Assembly: GCA_049663345.1 (NCBI GenBank)
Contig: JBATDG010000061.1
Span: forward strand, 8,645-72,644
Length of the DNA: 64,000 nt
Direction of reading: 5' to 3'
Origin: SZUA-365 sp049663345
Lineage (GTDB): Bacteria > Bacteroidota > Ignavibacteria > SZUA-365
Shown: in pieces, positions 35,035-43,608 of the stretch
Position numbering within the stretch: position 1 is the first letter of the stretch
Layout: each line of letters opens with the position of its first letter
The notes under the pieces: model-generated
Told to the model about the DNA's origin: nothing
The model's database searches: none
The model's input: the letters and a program-made list of their open reading frames with translations, nothing else
Translations under genes and position numbers: made by a program

Positions 35035-36300
35035 ATGAGCGATTGGCGACGAAATATCAGTTTCTGCTTAGTGATCGGCGTTCTGCTTTTGGGTGGAGGG
35101 ACGGTTCCGTCGCTGTATGCACAGAAAAAGAAGAAAAAAAAGGCGGTGGCCACCAGCGTCAAATCGCAGCAGAAGGAACTTGAGGGAATTCGCTCGCAGA
35201 TACAGAAATACGAGGAACGGATCAAGGAAAGTGAAATGCGGGAGCGCAGCACTGTGCAGCAGCTTGATGATTATGACCGGCAGACCTCACTAATCCGCAG
35301 TCTTGTGACCCACCTTACCCAGAACATCGCTGAGAACCAGAAGGAAATCGCCATCGCTCAGTTGAATCTCGTCACGGCGGAGAACGAGCTGCGGAAACTG
35401 AAGAGGGAATTGGCGCGCATTGTTGTGGGCATGTATAAACGCGGGCGCACGCGCGATGCTGAACTGCTGCTCTCAGCGGAAAATATCAACGAAATGTTTA
35501 TCCGCTCAAAATACCTGAAGGTGTATGCTGAGAAACAGCGCAGGCAGGCGGATGAAATTCGCAAAAGAAAAAAAGAGATTGTAATCCAGAAAGCAATGCT
35601 CGAGGAGAAGCTCAAACAGCAGCAAATGGCGATTTTTGAAAGGCGCAGTGAGGAAGGCGTACTGCAGCGTAAAGTGGGTAAGCAGAGAGGATTGTTGAAT
35701 CAGGTACGGCAGGATAAGGAATCCTACGAAACGCAGCTTCGCCGCAAGCAGGCCGCGGCGCGCAAAATCGAACGCATGATTTCTGATTTGATAGAGCGCG
35801 AGCGCAAGAAAATCGAAGATGCCCGAAAGAAAGAAGCAAAAGACAACGGGCGGTCCGCGCCTGCACCGCTTCCCTCCGTTCCGATTTCGAATACCAAATT
35901 CGGCAAACTGCAGGGACGCCTTCCCTGGCCCGTTTCACAGGGTGCGATCATCGAGTCATTTGGCCAGCACACAAATCCTCGAAACGGCATGCTGTATCTC
36001 AACAATGGAATCAACATCGCCACTGGCATCGGTTCAGAGGTTCGATCGGTTGCCGATGGTACGGTGAAAATCGTACAATTCTTTCCGGGATTCGGAACCT
36101 TTATTTTCATTAGCCACGACAATGATTTCACCACCGTCTATGCACATCTCGGCGAGGTACTCGTCCGGGAAGAGAAGAGAGTGGTTGCAGGACAGACCAT
36201 CGCCCGATCGGGGGAAGATGTTTCCGGACCTCTGCTGCACTTTGAGCTCTGGTATGGGAAAGTCAAACAGGATCCGCTGCGCTGGCTTACGAAGCGCTGA
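35035..36300 (+). CDS. EnvC-like murein hydrolase activator (M23/LytM fold)
   Basis: 421 aa. A signal peptide ends at SLYAQK (about 29). A long coiled coil (about 35-270, many Gln/Glu/Arg/Lys heptads) precedes a LytM domain (about 300-420; GSEVRSVADGTVKIV, TVYAHLGEVLV, GPLLHFELW). The first zinc-ligand motif reads NNGIN where active enzymes have HxGxD, and the last reads LLHFE where they have HxH. So most zinc ligands are missing, as in E. coli EnvC, which activates amidases rather than cutting peptidoglycan. It probably controls septal cell-wall splitting. Its stop abuts the convergent CBS gene with no gap. Confidence 0.88.
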   Translation: MSDWRRNISFCLVIGVLLLGGGTVPSLYAQKKKKKKAVATSVKSQQKELEGIRSQIQKYEERIKESEMRERSTVQQLDDYDRQTSLIRSLVTHLTQNIAENQKEIAIAQLNLVTAENELRKLKRELARIVVGMYKRGRTRDAELLLSAENINEMFIRSKYLKVYAEKQRRQADEIRKRKKEIVIQKAMLEEKLKQQQMAIFERRSEEGVLQRKVGKQRGLLNQVRQDKESYETQLRRKQAAARKIERMISDLIERERKKIEDARKKEAKDNGRSAPAPLPSVPISNTKFGKLQGRLPWPVSQGAIIESFGQHTNPRNGMLYLNNGINIATGIGSEVRSVADGTVKIVQFFPGFGTFIFISHDNDFTTVYAHLGEVLVREEKRVVAGQTIARSGEDVSGPLLHFELWYGKVKQDPLRWLTKR

Positions 36301-36738
36301 TTAACGCATGTCGTGGCCGGTTATGTAATCCTTCAGATATCGGATGGTCACAGCTTTTTCCTCGTGCTGGGACTTCACGAGGTCACCGATCGAAACCATT
36401 CCCGCGACATGATCATCTGCGAATACAGGAAGATGACGTATGCGTTTCTCTGTCATGACCGTCATCGCATCCTCGACATCATCATCGAGCTGGCTGATGA
36501 TCAGGTCCCGCGTCATTACGTCAGCGATGTGGATCTCCTCCAGCCGATGCGCGGAAGCGCCTACGACGCGCAGAGTATCGCGTTCGGTAAATATTCCTAC
36601 GGGTCGCCCATCATCGAGTACGAGCAGCGCACCGATGTTGTATTGCACGAGCATGTCGATCGCATCCTTGACCGACTTCTCAGGATGGATACTGAACACA
36701 GTAGCTCCCTTCGCCTTTACGATGTCCTTGAGCTGCAT
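36301..36738 (-). CDS. CBS-domain-pair protein
   Basis: 145 aa consisting of two CBS motifs (DAIDMLVQYNIGALLVLDDG, then DAMTVMTEKRIRHLPVFADD) and the intervening ERDTLRVV segment. Such stand-alone Bateman modules bind adenine nucleotides and act as energy-state sensors. The chosen ATG at 36738 follows GAGGAG; the frame is open upstream into the 20-base repeat array, which is not coding. The stop is adjacent to the EnvC-like stop on the other strand. Confidence 0.87.
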   Translation of the reverse strand: MQLKDIVKAKGATVFSIHPEKSVKDAIDMLVQYNIGALLVLDDGRPVGIFTERDTLRVVGASAHRLEEIHIADVMTRDLIISQLDDDVEDAMTVMTEKRIRHLPVFADDHVAGMVSIGDLVKSQHEEKAVTIRYLKDYITGHDMR

Positions 36739-36810
36739 GGACGTTTCTCCTCGACACAATGTGATTTGGGATATTCTGTGGATAGAATAGGCAATGGGCG
36801 CTGGAAATGC

Positions 36811-36918
36811 AAGAGCGCCTGTCGGCACGGAGGAGCGCCTGCGGCACGGGGGAGCGCCTGTCGGCGCGGGGGAGCGCCTGTCGGCACGGGGGAGCGCCTG
36901 TCGGCACGGGGAGCGCAG
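36811..36918. repeat. Tandem repeat of about 20 bases (GAGCGCCTGTCGGCRCGG)
   Basis: Five near-identical units and one partial unit directly head to tail, upstream of the CBS gene. There are no spacers, so it is not a CRISPR array. One unit lacks a T and one has GCG for ACG. Confidence 0.85.
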
Positions 36919-36924
36919 GGGACA

Positions 36925-36960
36925 CAAAAATTAACGGCGGGATCCGAGAGGATCCCGCCG
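36925..36960 (-). terminator. Terminator of the mmd operon
   Basis: On the minus strand: stem CGGCGGGATCC / GGATCCCGCCG with loop TCTC and a T-rich tail. Confidence 0.85.
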
Positions 36961-36986
36961 CTTCAGCGAACGTGCTGTCGGTGTTG

Positions 36987-38126
36987 CTACAGGTAAAACG
37001 ACAGCAGAATACCAGCCGCAACTGCGGAACCGATAACGCCGGCGACGTTGGGTCCCATCGCATGCATCAGGAGAAAATTCGATTTGTCGTAGGATTGACC
37101 GACGACCTGCGAGACACGCGCAGCTGCTGGCACGGCCGAGACGCCAGCCGAACCGATAAGTGGATTGATCTTGTTTTCCTCGCTCAGAAACAGGTTCATG
37201 AATTTCGCGAACAGCACTCCTCCCGCCGTGGCAACGGCGAAGGAAATCGCACCGAGTCCGAAAATAAGAATGGACTGCGGGGTGAGAAAGGTACTCGCCT
37301 GTGTCGAAGCTCCGACGGTGAGTCCGAGAAGAATGGTAACAATGTCGATCATGGAACTGCGGGCGGTTTCCATCAAACGCTTGGTCACACCGCTCTCTTT
37401 CAGAATGTTGCCGAAGAACAGCATGCCGAGCAGAGGAAGCGCGCCCGGCGCGATGAAGGCCGTAACCAGAAATCCGACGACCGGGAAAAGCACCTTCTCC
37501 CGCTGGCTCACGGCACGGGGTGGTTTCATGCGAATGAGCCGCTCTTTTTTCGTTGTGAGGAGCCGCATTACCGGCGGCTGGATCACGGGGACGAGTCCCA
37601 TATACGAATACGCGGCGATGGCGATCGACCCGACGAGATGGGGAGCGAGTTTCGCCGAGGTGAATATCGCGGTCGGACCGTCGGCCCCGCCGATGATGCC
37701 AATCGATGCCGCTTCCTGCGGCGAAAATCCCAGCGCCAGCGCTGCATTCATTGTCGCGAAAATACCGATCTGCGCCGCTGCGCCAAGCAGGACGAGTTTG
37801 GGATTCGAGATCAGTGCCGAAAAATCCGTCAAGGCACCGATTCCCAGAAAAATCAACGGCGGGTAGATGCCCTTCACTACTCCGAAATAGAGATAGTTCA
37901 GGACGCTGCCGTCTTCATAGATACCGATTTCCATCCCGGCATTCTGCAAAAACGGGATGTTGCCGACAATAATACCGAAGCCGATAGGCACGAGGAGCAG
38001 CGGTTCGTAATTCCGTGCGATCGCCAACCAGAGAAACAATAAACCGGCACTGATCATCACGAAATTTCCGATTGTGATATTCGCGAAACCGCTGAAACTC
38101 AGAAATTGAAAAAACCCGTCAAGCAT
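36987..38126 (-). CDS. mmdB: Na+-transporting decarboxylase beta subunit
   Basis: 379 aa integral membrane protein with about nine to ten hydrophobic segments, family OadB/GcdB/MmdB. Family motifs are visible: GIGALTDFSALISNPK, GIIGGADGPTAIFT (the conserved GADGPT loop carrying the Na+-coupling Asp) and VVGFLVTAF. It decarboxylates the carboxybiotin and exports Na+. Its start overlaps the end of the biotin carrier gene by eight bases, and the ribosome site (GGAGGG) lies within that gene, so translation is coupled. It is the last gene of the mmdA-D-C-B operon. Confidence 0.93.
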   Translation of the reverse strand: MLDGFFQFLSFSGFANITIGNFVMISAGLLFLWLAIARNYEPLLLVPIGFGIIVGNIPFLQNAGMEIGIYEDGSVLNYLYFGVVKGIYPPLIFLGIGALTDFSALISNPKLVLLGAAAQIGIFATMNAALALGFSPQEAASIGIIGGADGPTAIFTSAKLAPHLVGSIAIAAYSYMGLVPVIQPPVMRLLTTKKERLIRMKPPRAVSQREKVLFPVVGFLVTAFIAPGALPLLGMLFFGNILKESGVTKRLMETARSSMIDIVTILLGLTVGASTQASTFLTPQSILIFGLGAISFAVATAGGVLFAKFMNLFLSEENKINPLIGSAGVSAVPAAARVSQVVGQSYDKSNFLLMHAMGPNVAGVIGSAVAAGILLSFYL

Positions 38127-38574
38127 TCTGTCCCCCTCCTAATTCAAAAAGCTCATCTCCCTCGAGCACGTTCGCACCAACCACGACCTTGATCTGTTGA
38201 ACGATTCCATCAGCAGGAGCGACGATGTTGTTTTCCATCTTCATGGCCTCCATCACAACGATGATTTCACCGGCTTTAACGGCGACACCTTCCTTGACAT
38301 TGACGCTGAGGATGACACCCGGCAACGGGGCCTTCACGAACCGCTTTTTGCTTTCTCCCGGAGACGACGTCTTCAGAGGCCGCTCCATCTCGCTCGTGTA
38401 TGCGGGTTGGCGGACAAGCCTCGGAGTCTTCGACGGCTTGCGGTGATTGTCGTAACTGACTTCATACGACGTGCCATTGACATCAACCGTCGCCTGCCCT
38501 TCCCCGATCTTCTTTATTTCGATGTTGTATTCATTTCCGTTGATGGAAATATTGAATGAACTCTGCGTGGTCAT
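38119..38574 (-). CDS. mmdC: Biotin carboxyl carrier subunit of the decarboxylase
   Basis: 151 aa. A variable N-terminal part and proline/lysine linker lead to a C-terminal biotinyl domain (about 78-148) with the biotin-accepting EAMKMEN (Lys112) and APADGIVQ. It carries CO2 from the carboxyltransferase to the membrane subunit. The N-terminal portion (residues 1-60) resembles the association region seen in OadA/GcdC-type proteins. Confidence 0.92.
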   Translation of the reverse strand: MTTQSSFNISINGNEYNIEIKKIGEGQATVDVNGTSYEVSYDNHRKPSKTPRLVRQPAYTSEMERPLKTSSPGESKKRFVKAPLPGVILSVNVKEGVAVKAGEIIVVMEAMKMENNIVAPADGIVQQIKVVVGANVLEGDELFELGGGQNA

Positions 38575-38589
38575 ATCTTTCCTGCCTTG

Positions 38590-39033
38590 TCATGCTTGGG
38601 AGTGGAAATGGGTCGGAGGACGGGTCATTCCGTGCAGTTTCGAACTCCACGGTGAATACGGTCGTGATACCCTTTTTATTGTCAGCACCGTTTCCTCGTT
38701 GTCGTGATATTGATTGAGCGACCGGTCGAGCGCCATCGCGATGGCAGCGATGACTTCTCCGGACAGCTTCTGCTTCTGTGCCTCGGCCGACTGCGAAGGG
38801 ATCGTTCCAGTCTTCCGCCTTGCGGTTGAATGCTGTACCACAACACTGATGTAGTGTATCGTTGCCGACATGATCGCGAGTGCAGCAAACACCACGCAGA
38901 TCCCAACGATTGTTACAATAAGGCCTTTCCCGGCGATGATGCTCTCGCCACCCGACAACTTCCAGGTTTCGAATGTACGCGCGATTGCTTTGGCGGAATC
39001 GGCTGCCACGGGAGCGATGAAATACATATACAT
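38590..39033 (-). CDS. mmdD: Decarboxylase delta/gamma (OadG-like) subunit
   Basis: 147 aa with one clear transmembrane helix (about 37-62) followed by a charged cytoplasmic tail, in the position and shape of OadG/MmdD, the small subunit that holds the complex together. The start is MYMYF, with a second Met two codons on. Sequence conservation in this family is low, so the call leans on operon position between mmdA and mmdC. Confidence 0.78.
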   Translation of the reverse strand: MYMYFIAPVAADSAKAIARTFETWKLSGGESIIAGKGLIVTIVGICVVFAALAIMSATIHYISVVVQHSTARRKTGTIPSQSAEAQKQKLSGEVIAAIAMALDRSLNQYHDNEETVLTIKRVSRPYSPWSSKLHGMTRPPTHFHSQA

Positions 39034-39045
39034 GTCAGCCTCTTC

Positions 39046-40602
39046 TCACAATGGGATGTTGCCGTGCTTTTTCATCGGGAGTGAGTCACGCTTGGTGCTC
39101 AAACTCTGAAGCGCACGGATGATGCGGAATCGCGTGTTGCGTGGTTCAATGACGTCGTCGATGTAGCCATACTTCGCAGCGACATACGGTGTGGCGAATT
39201 TATTGCGGTATTCATCCTCCATGATGCTGATGAATTGCGCGCGCGCCTCTGCGTCCTTTTTTGAGAGTTCGCGGCCGTACAACACTTCAATCGCACCACG
39301 CGGTCCCATCACCGCGATCTCCGCGGTCGGCCAGGCGTAGTTGATATCACCACGCAGATGCTTCGATCCCATGACGTCGTAGGCGCCGCCGTATGCTTTT
39401 CGGAGAATGATCGTAACCTTGGGTACCGTGGCCTCTCCGTAAGCGAAGAGCAGTTTCGCTCCATGAATGATGATGCCGCCGTATTCCTGCGCGGTACCGG
39501 GAAGGAAGCCGGGAACGTCGACCAGGGTGACGATGGGAATATTGAATGCGTCACAGAAGCGGATGAATCGCGCGGCTTTGCGAGATGCATTGCTGTCAAG
39601 CACTCCGGCGAGATAGTTCGGCTGGTTCGCGACGATTCCCACCGAGCGACCGGCAAATCTTGCGAACCCGACGATGATATTCGGAGCGTAATGACGGTGG
39701 ATCTCCAGAAACTCGTCATTATCGACGATCGCATGGATAACCTCGCGAACATCATACGGTTTGTTCGGATTCTCAGGAATTATCTCATTGAGAAGGTCTT
39801 CGAGTCGATCAATCGGATCGAGTGTCTCGATGAAGGGCGGCTCCTCCAGGTTATTCTGCGGCAGGTAGCTGAACAGCTTGCGAATCAGCGAGATCTGCTC
39901 TTCGTCGCTTTCGCAGGCGAAATGCGCGACGCCTGATTTCGCGGTGTGAATGGATGCGCCGCCAAGTTCCTCAGCTGTGACATCTTCATTCGTTACCGAC
40001 TTGACCACCTTCGGACCGGTTACGAACATGTAGCTGGTTTCCTTGGTCATCAGAATGAAATCGGTGATGGCCGGTGAATACACCGCGCCGCCGGCACAGG
40101 GACCGAACACTCCGGAGATCTGCGGAATCACGCCGGATGCGAGGATATTTCTTTCGAATATTTCCGCGTATCCACCGAGACTCTTCACACCTTCCTGAAT
40201 GCGCGCGCCGCCTGAATCGTTGAGCCCGATCACGGGGGCACCGGCCTTCATGGCCATGTCCATGATCTTGCAGATTTTGCTCGCATACATTTCAGAAAGC
40301 GAGCCGCCAAATACGGTGAAGTCCTGAGAGAACACATACACCAGGCGTCCGTCGATCGTGCCATAGCCCGTGACGACGCCATCAGAGAGGTATGCCTCAT
40401 TTTCGAGGCCGAAATCAATGCACCTGTGGCTGACAAACATGTCGAACTCTTCGAAGCTGCCTTCGTCCAGCAGGAGGGCGAGTCGTTCGCGCGCCGTCAG
40501 CTTGCCTTTCGCATGCTGCGACTCGATGCGCTTCTCGCCTCCTCCCATCCTGGCTTCTTCGCGCTTCTGGAGGAGTTCCTTGATCTTGTCTTCGATTGCC
40601 AT
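39046..40602 (-). CDS. mmdA: Methylmalonyl-CoA decarboxylase / acyl-CoA carboxylase carboxyltransferase subunit
   Basis: 518 aa, normal for the family. Carboxyltransferase motifs are present: GARMGGGEKRIESQHAKGKLTARERL near the start, NDSGGARIQEGV, GPCAGGAVYSPA (acyl-CoA oxyanion hole) and KAYGGAYDVMGSKHL (biotin oxyanion hole). Alone it could be a propionyl-CoA carboxylase beta chain, but the following OadG-, biotin- and OadB-type genes make methylmalonyl-CoA decarboxylation with Na+ export the likely job. AAAGGACG precedes the start; a promoter lies at 40752-40782 with a leader of about 145 bases. Confidence 0.92.
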   Translation of the reverse strand: MAIEDKIKELLQKREEARMGGGEKRIESQHAKGKLTARERLALLLDEGSFEEFDMFVSHRCIDFGLENEAYLSDGVVTGYGTIDGRLVYVFSQDFTVFGGSLSEMYASKICKIMDMAMKAGAPVIGLNDSGGARIQEGVKSLGGYAEIFERNILASGVIPQISGVFGPCAGGAVYSPAITDFILMTKETSYMFVTGPKVVKSVTNEDVTAEELGGASIHTAKSGVAHFACESDEEQISLIRKLFSYLPQNNLEEPPFIETLDPIDRLEDLLNEIIPENPNKPYDVREVIHAIVDNDEFLEIHRHYAPNIIVGFARFAGRSVGIVANQPNYLAGVLDSNASRKAARFIRFCDAFNIPIVTLVDVPGFLPGTAQEYGGIIIHGAKLLFAYGEATVPKVTIILRKAYGGAYDVMGSKHLRGDINYAWPTAEIAVMGPRGAIEVLYGRELSKKDAEARAQFISIMEDEYRNKFATPYVAAKYGYIDDVIEPRNTRFRIIRALQSLSTKRDSLPMKKHGNIPL

Positions 40603-40751
40603 TTGTAACGTCCTTTAGACGATTGTTTATAGAAGGGAAATGGAGAATCCGTGGTGGGGGTGAGGGATATGTGAGAAAAAGTCCATTCTGTCGACGCTGT
40701 GCTTCCGAGTTCCGGAGTTCTATCTATTTATTTACCACCCCCTAATCGTTA

Positions 40752-40782
40752 CAAATTTAGCGAATAGGTTTGCAAATTGCAA
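40752..40782 (-). promoter_or_regulatory. Promoter of the mmd operon
   Basis: On the minus strand: TTGCAA, exactly 17 bases, TAAATTTG. Confidence 0.6.
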
Positions 40783-41020
40783 CGCGGGGCACGAGGCGCG
40801 CTATACGCTGTACGCGATACGCAGGAAGCAGGTAGAAGGGGGGGATGGGAGGCTCGATTGCCGCAACCCAGGCTTGAAAGCCTGGGCTATCATGCTGCGC
40901 CCTCGCCACGGCGAGTCTTTGACCTTCGGGGCATACCGCGTACTGCGTACTGCGTACCGCGCCGCGAAGCGGCATATCCCCATTTTTCCGTATATTCCGA
41001 ATAACACTCACCCTCAGTCT
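40783..41020. repeat. Repeat-rich intergenic region
   Basis: Contains a perfect palindrome (CCCAGGCT-TGAA-AGCCTGGG, 40867-40886) of the dispersed kind; a second palindrome CTCGCC-AC-GGCGAG (40902-40915) followed by words that recur at 63931-64000; and near-repeats of GCGTACTGCGTAC. No open frame or clear promoter for the downstream + gene was found. Confidence 0.55.
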
Positions 41021-41032
41021 GTACCGGGAGTA

Positions 41033-42100
41033 ATGAACAAACAGCGCGTTATCTCCATTCTGAAAGTTTCGATCACCTTCCTGATCGTCGCATTCTCGAT
41101 TTATTTTTCCGTTTGGAAGGTCGATTTCAGTGAATTGGGCCGCAGCTTCAAGACGGCCAATTACTGGTTTGCGCTTCTGATAATAGTGCCGATCGTGCTT
41201 TCTCATTATGTGCGGGCAGTGCGCTGGAAGGTTATTCTCGAACGCATTCATCCGAATGTGAAGACGGGGAATCTGTTCTCCGGCGTGATGATCGGGTATT
41301 TCATGAATAACCTGATCCCCCGCAGCGGTGAACTGGTCCGCCCCTGGTTCACAGCACAGCAAGAAAAAGAAACCACGTACAGCTCACTGCTCGGCAGCAT
41401 CATCGTCGAGCGCTTTATCGACACGGTCGCACTGCTGATCATGATCGCCGTTATCCTGTTTGTGGATAAGCATATGTTCGACGGTTTCGAGGAAGTCGGG
41501 GTAAATGCCGAGGTGGTCCGTCCGATCATATACATGGCGATTCTTCTCGGCATCGTGTTCATTGTGATCGCACCTAGCAAAGCCGGACTCTGGGTTGCGG
41601 AAACCGCAAGTCGTCCGCTCGAATGGATGGCGCAGCGTTTCGGAATCGCAAAGCTATCGAGATTCCGCGAAGGTGTGCTCGATATGTTCCGCAAGCTGCA
41701 GATGGGCTTCGGCGCCATTCGTACCGCGCGGCAGGTGATGCTTGTGACGGTCTACACAGCACTGCTGTACTTTCTCTACATGGTTCCGCTGTGGATCATG
41801 TTTCACGCCTTCCCCAGCGGTGCCAGTCCTGATGCGACGCTTTTCGCCGCACTCGAAATCTGGGCCGTGACCGCCATGGGCTACGCCATCGCTCCGACAC
41901 CCGGCGCCTTCGGCGTCTTCCACGTCACAGCGCGCATTGCCTTGATGAAGTTCGTCAACTTCAGCGAAGCTGATGCCGTCGCCTACGCAACACTCACGCA
42001 TTTTGTGAATTACCTCGTCCCCATCGTATTCGGGATCTATTACCTGACCACCAAAAACCTTTCAGTCGGATCACTGTTCCGCGCCCGATCGGAGACCTGA
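41033..42100 (+). CDS. UPF0104/YbhN-type lysylphosphatidylglycerol-flippase-like membrane protein
   Basis: 355 aa with eight or nine transmembrane segments. The pattern (SHYVRAVRWKVIL, GYFMNNLIPRSGELVRPWF, IVERFIDTVALL, TPGAFGVFH) matches the UPF0104 family related to the membrane domain of MprF and to AglD. Such proteins flip or supply lipid-linked substrates; here a role with the nearby glycosyltransferases is possible but not shown. The ATG follows GGGAG; the frame is open upstream into the repeat region, which is not coding. Confidence 0.88.
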   Translation: MNKQRVISILKVSITFLIVAFSIYFSVWKVDFSELGRSFKTANYWFALLIIVPIVLSHYVRAVRWKVILERIHPNVKTGNLFSGVMIGYFMNNLIPRSGELVRPWFTAQQEKETTYSSLLGSIIVERFIDTVALLIMIAVILFVDKHMFDGFEEVGVNAEVVRPIIYMAILLGIVFIVIAPSKAGLWVAETASRPLEWMAQRFGIAKLSRFREGVLDMFRKLQMGFGAIRTARQVMLVTVYTALLYFLYMVPLWIMFHAFPSGASPDATLFAALEIWAVTAMGYAIAPTPGAFGVFHVTARIALMKFVNFSEADAVAYATLTHFVNYLVPIVFGIYYLTTKNLSVGSLFRARSET

Positions 42101-42198
42101 TACTCTTACCTCGCGTCTGTCCCGCTCCGTGCGCACACCCTGTTCCCGGTGCAGCCGGACGCCCTGTCACGCATCCATGCATTCCCGGGATTATCACC

Positions 42199-43347
42199 AT
42201 GTCACGCTACCGTCTCTTCGAACCACTGCCGCTCCGCTGCGGAATCAATCTCTCCAACCGCATCACTATCGCCCCGATGACCACCTGGTCGTCGCATAAG
42301 GACGGAACGATTCACCCCGACGAACTCGCGTACCTGCGCCGGCGGTCGAAGGGTCCCTCGCTGGTGATGACAGCCGCCTGCTACGTGCAGCCTGAGGGAC
42401 ATGCGTTCGATGGACAGTGGGGTTGCCATGACGACGAAATGCTGCCGTCCCTTCGTGCAGCGGCCGATGCAATTCACGCGGAAGGCGCGCGTGCGGTGCT
42501 GCAGATTCATCATGGCGGACGCATGTGTCCCGCTTCCCTGCTCGGCGGAAATGCGCCGCTGTCGGCCAGCGCCGTTCCGGCCGATCGCCCGGGAGCCGAT
42601 ATTCCCCGCACGATGCTGGAGGATGAGATCTTCGACTGCATCGACGCCTTCGCCGATGCCACGAGCCGCGCCATTGCCGCCGGATATGACGGCGTGGAAA
42701 TCCATGGCGCCAACACCTACCTTCTGCAGCAGTTTTTTTCACCCCATTCCAACCGCCGCGACGACGAATGGGGCGGCACGCTTGAAAAACGTCTGCGCTT
42801 TCCGCTAGGGGTTGCCGATGCCGTGCTTGAGGCAGCCAACGCAGCAGGTCGTCCCTTCGCCGTCGGCTACCGGCTTTCTCCCGAAGAAATCGAGGAGCCG
42901 GGAATCACGCTCGAGGACACGATGCACCTTGTCGATGCGCTCGCCGCGCTTCGCAGCGGCAATCGTAGGCTCGACTGGCTGCACATATCCGTGCGCGATT
43001 ATACGGCTGGCAGCATGCGGAATCCGCAAGTGACGGAGCGTCCCACTCACGCAATCGCCGAACGTCTGGCCCAACTGCCCACGGCAACGCGTCCCGCCCT
43101 GATCGGTGTCGGAATGATGTACACTCCCGAAGACGCCCTCCTCGCTCTCGAAGACGGCTGCGACGCCGTCGCCCTCGGACGCATTGCGCTCATGGAGCCC
43201 GATTGGACGGAGAAAGTCCGCAGCAACAATGCCGAAGACATCCGCCAGACGCTGCCAGCCCGAGACGGCGAAGTCGATCTCACGATTCCCACTCCGATGT
43301 ATCGAATTCTCGTCAATCGGAAGGGCTGGCTGCCGGTGGGGAGATAG
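42199..43347 (+). CDS. NADH:flavin oxidoreductase, Old Yellow Enzyme family
   Basis: 382 aa TIM-barrel FMN enzyme. Motifs: LSNRITIAPMTTW (FMN phosphate end), LQIHHGGR, GYDGVEIHGANTYLLQQF-type and SPHSNRRDDEWGG, then ALGRIALMEPDW. Enzymes of this class reduce activated double bonds of enones or nitro compounds with NAD(P)H. It lacks the C-terminal Fe-S/FAD half of the 2,4-dienoyl-CoA reductases. The gene stands between the flippase-like gene and the heptamer repeat; partners and substrate are unknown. Confidence 0.9.
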   Translation: MSRYRLFEPLPLRCGINLSNRITIAPMTTWSSHKDGTIHPDELAYLRRRSKGPSLVMTAACYVQPEGHAFDGQWGCHDDEMLPSLRAAADAIHAEGARAVLQIHHGGRMCPASLLGGNAPLSASAVPADRPGADIPRTMLEDEIFDCIDAFADATSRAIAAGYDGVEIHGANTYLLQQFFSPHSNRRDDEWGGTLEKRLRFPLGVADAVLEAANAAGRPFAVGYRLSPEEIEEPGITLEDTMHLVDALAALRSGNRRLDWLHISVRDYTAGSMRNPQVTERPTHAIAERLAQLPTATRPALIGVGMMYTPEDALLALEDGCDAVALGRIALMEPDWTEKVRSNNAEDIRQTLPARDGEVDLTIPTPMYRILVNRKGWLPVGR

Positions 43348-43606
43348 CTGATAGCTAATGGCTTATGGCTGATGGCTAATGGCTGATGGCTAATGGCTCA
43401 TGGCTAATGGCTCATGGCTAATGGCTGATGGCTGATGGCTGATGGCTGATGGCTGATGGCTTCACACCGAGGGAAAAAGTCCGTAAATTGAGAGATATCT
43501 GGTTGATCAGCTATTAGTCATCAGCCATTAGCTATCCTTATCAGCTATTAGTCATCAGCCATTAGCTATCCTTATCAGCCATTAGCCATTAGTCATCAGC
43601 CATATC
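43347..43606. repeat. Heptamer dyad repeat (TGATGGC/TAATGGC and inverse)
   Basis: A run of about 16 TGATGGC/TAATGGC/TCATGGC units (43355-43460), then about 45 bases, then inverse words (CAGCCATTAGC, TCAGCTATTAGTC) in three imperfect copies up to the start of the glycosyltransferase gene. The same words occur at 32094. Confidence 0.88.
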
Positions 43607-43608
43607 CC

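Noticed and set aside
36811..36918. Possible CRISPR array
   Set aside because: Units are directly adjacent with no unique spacers, and no cas gene is nearby.
36807..38042. 411-codon + strand frame opposite mmdB
   Set aside because: Begins inside the 20-base repeat and is rich in Arg/Gln/His, typical of an antisense shadow of a membrane protein gene.
43347..43606. Possible CRISPR or coding repeat
   Set aside because: Seven-base period without spacers; period not a multiple of three and stops occur in all frames of the words.
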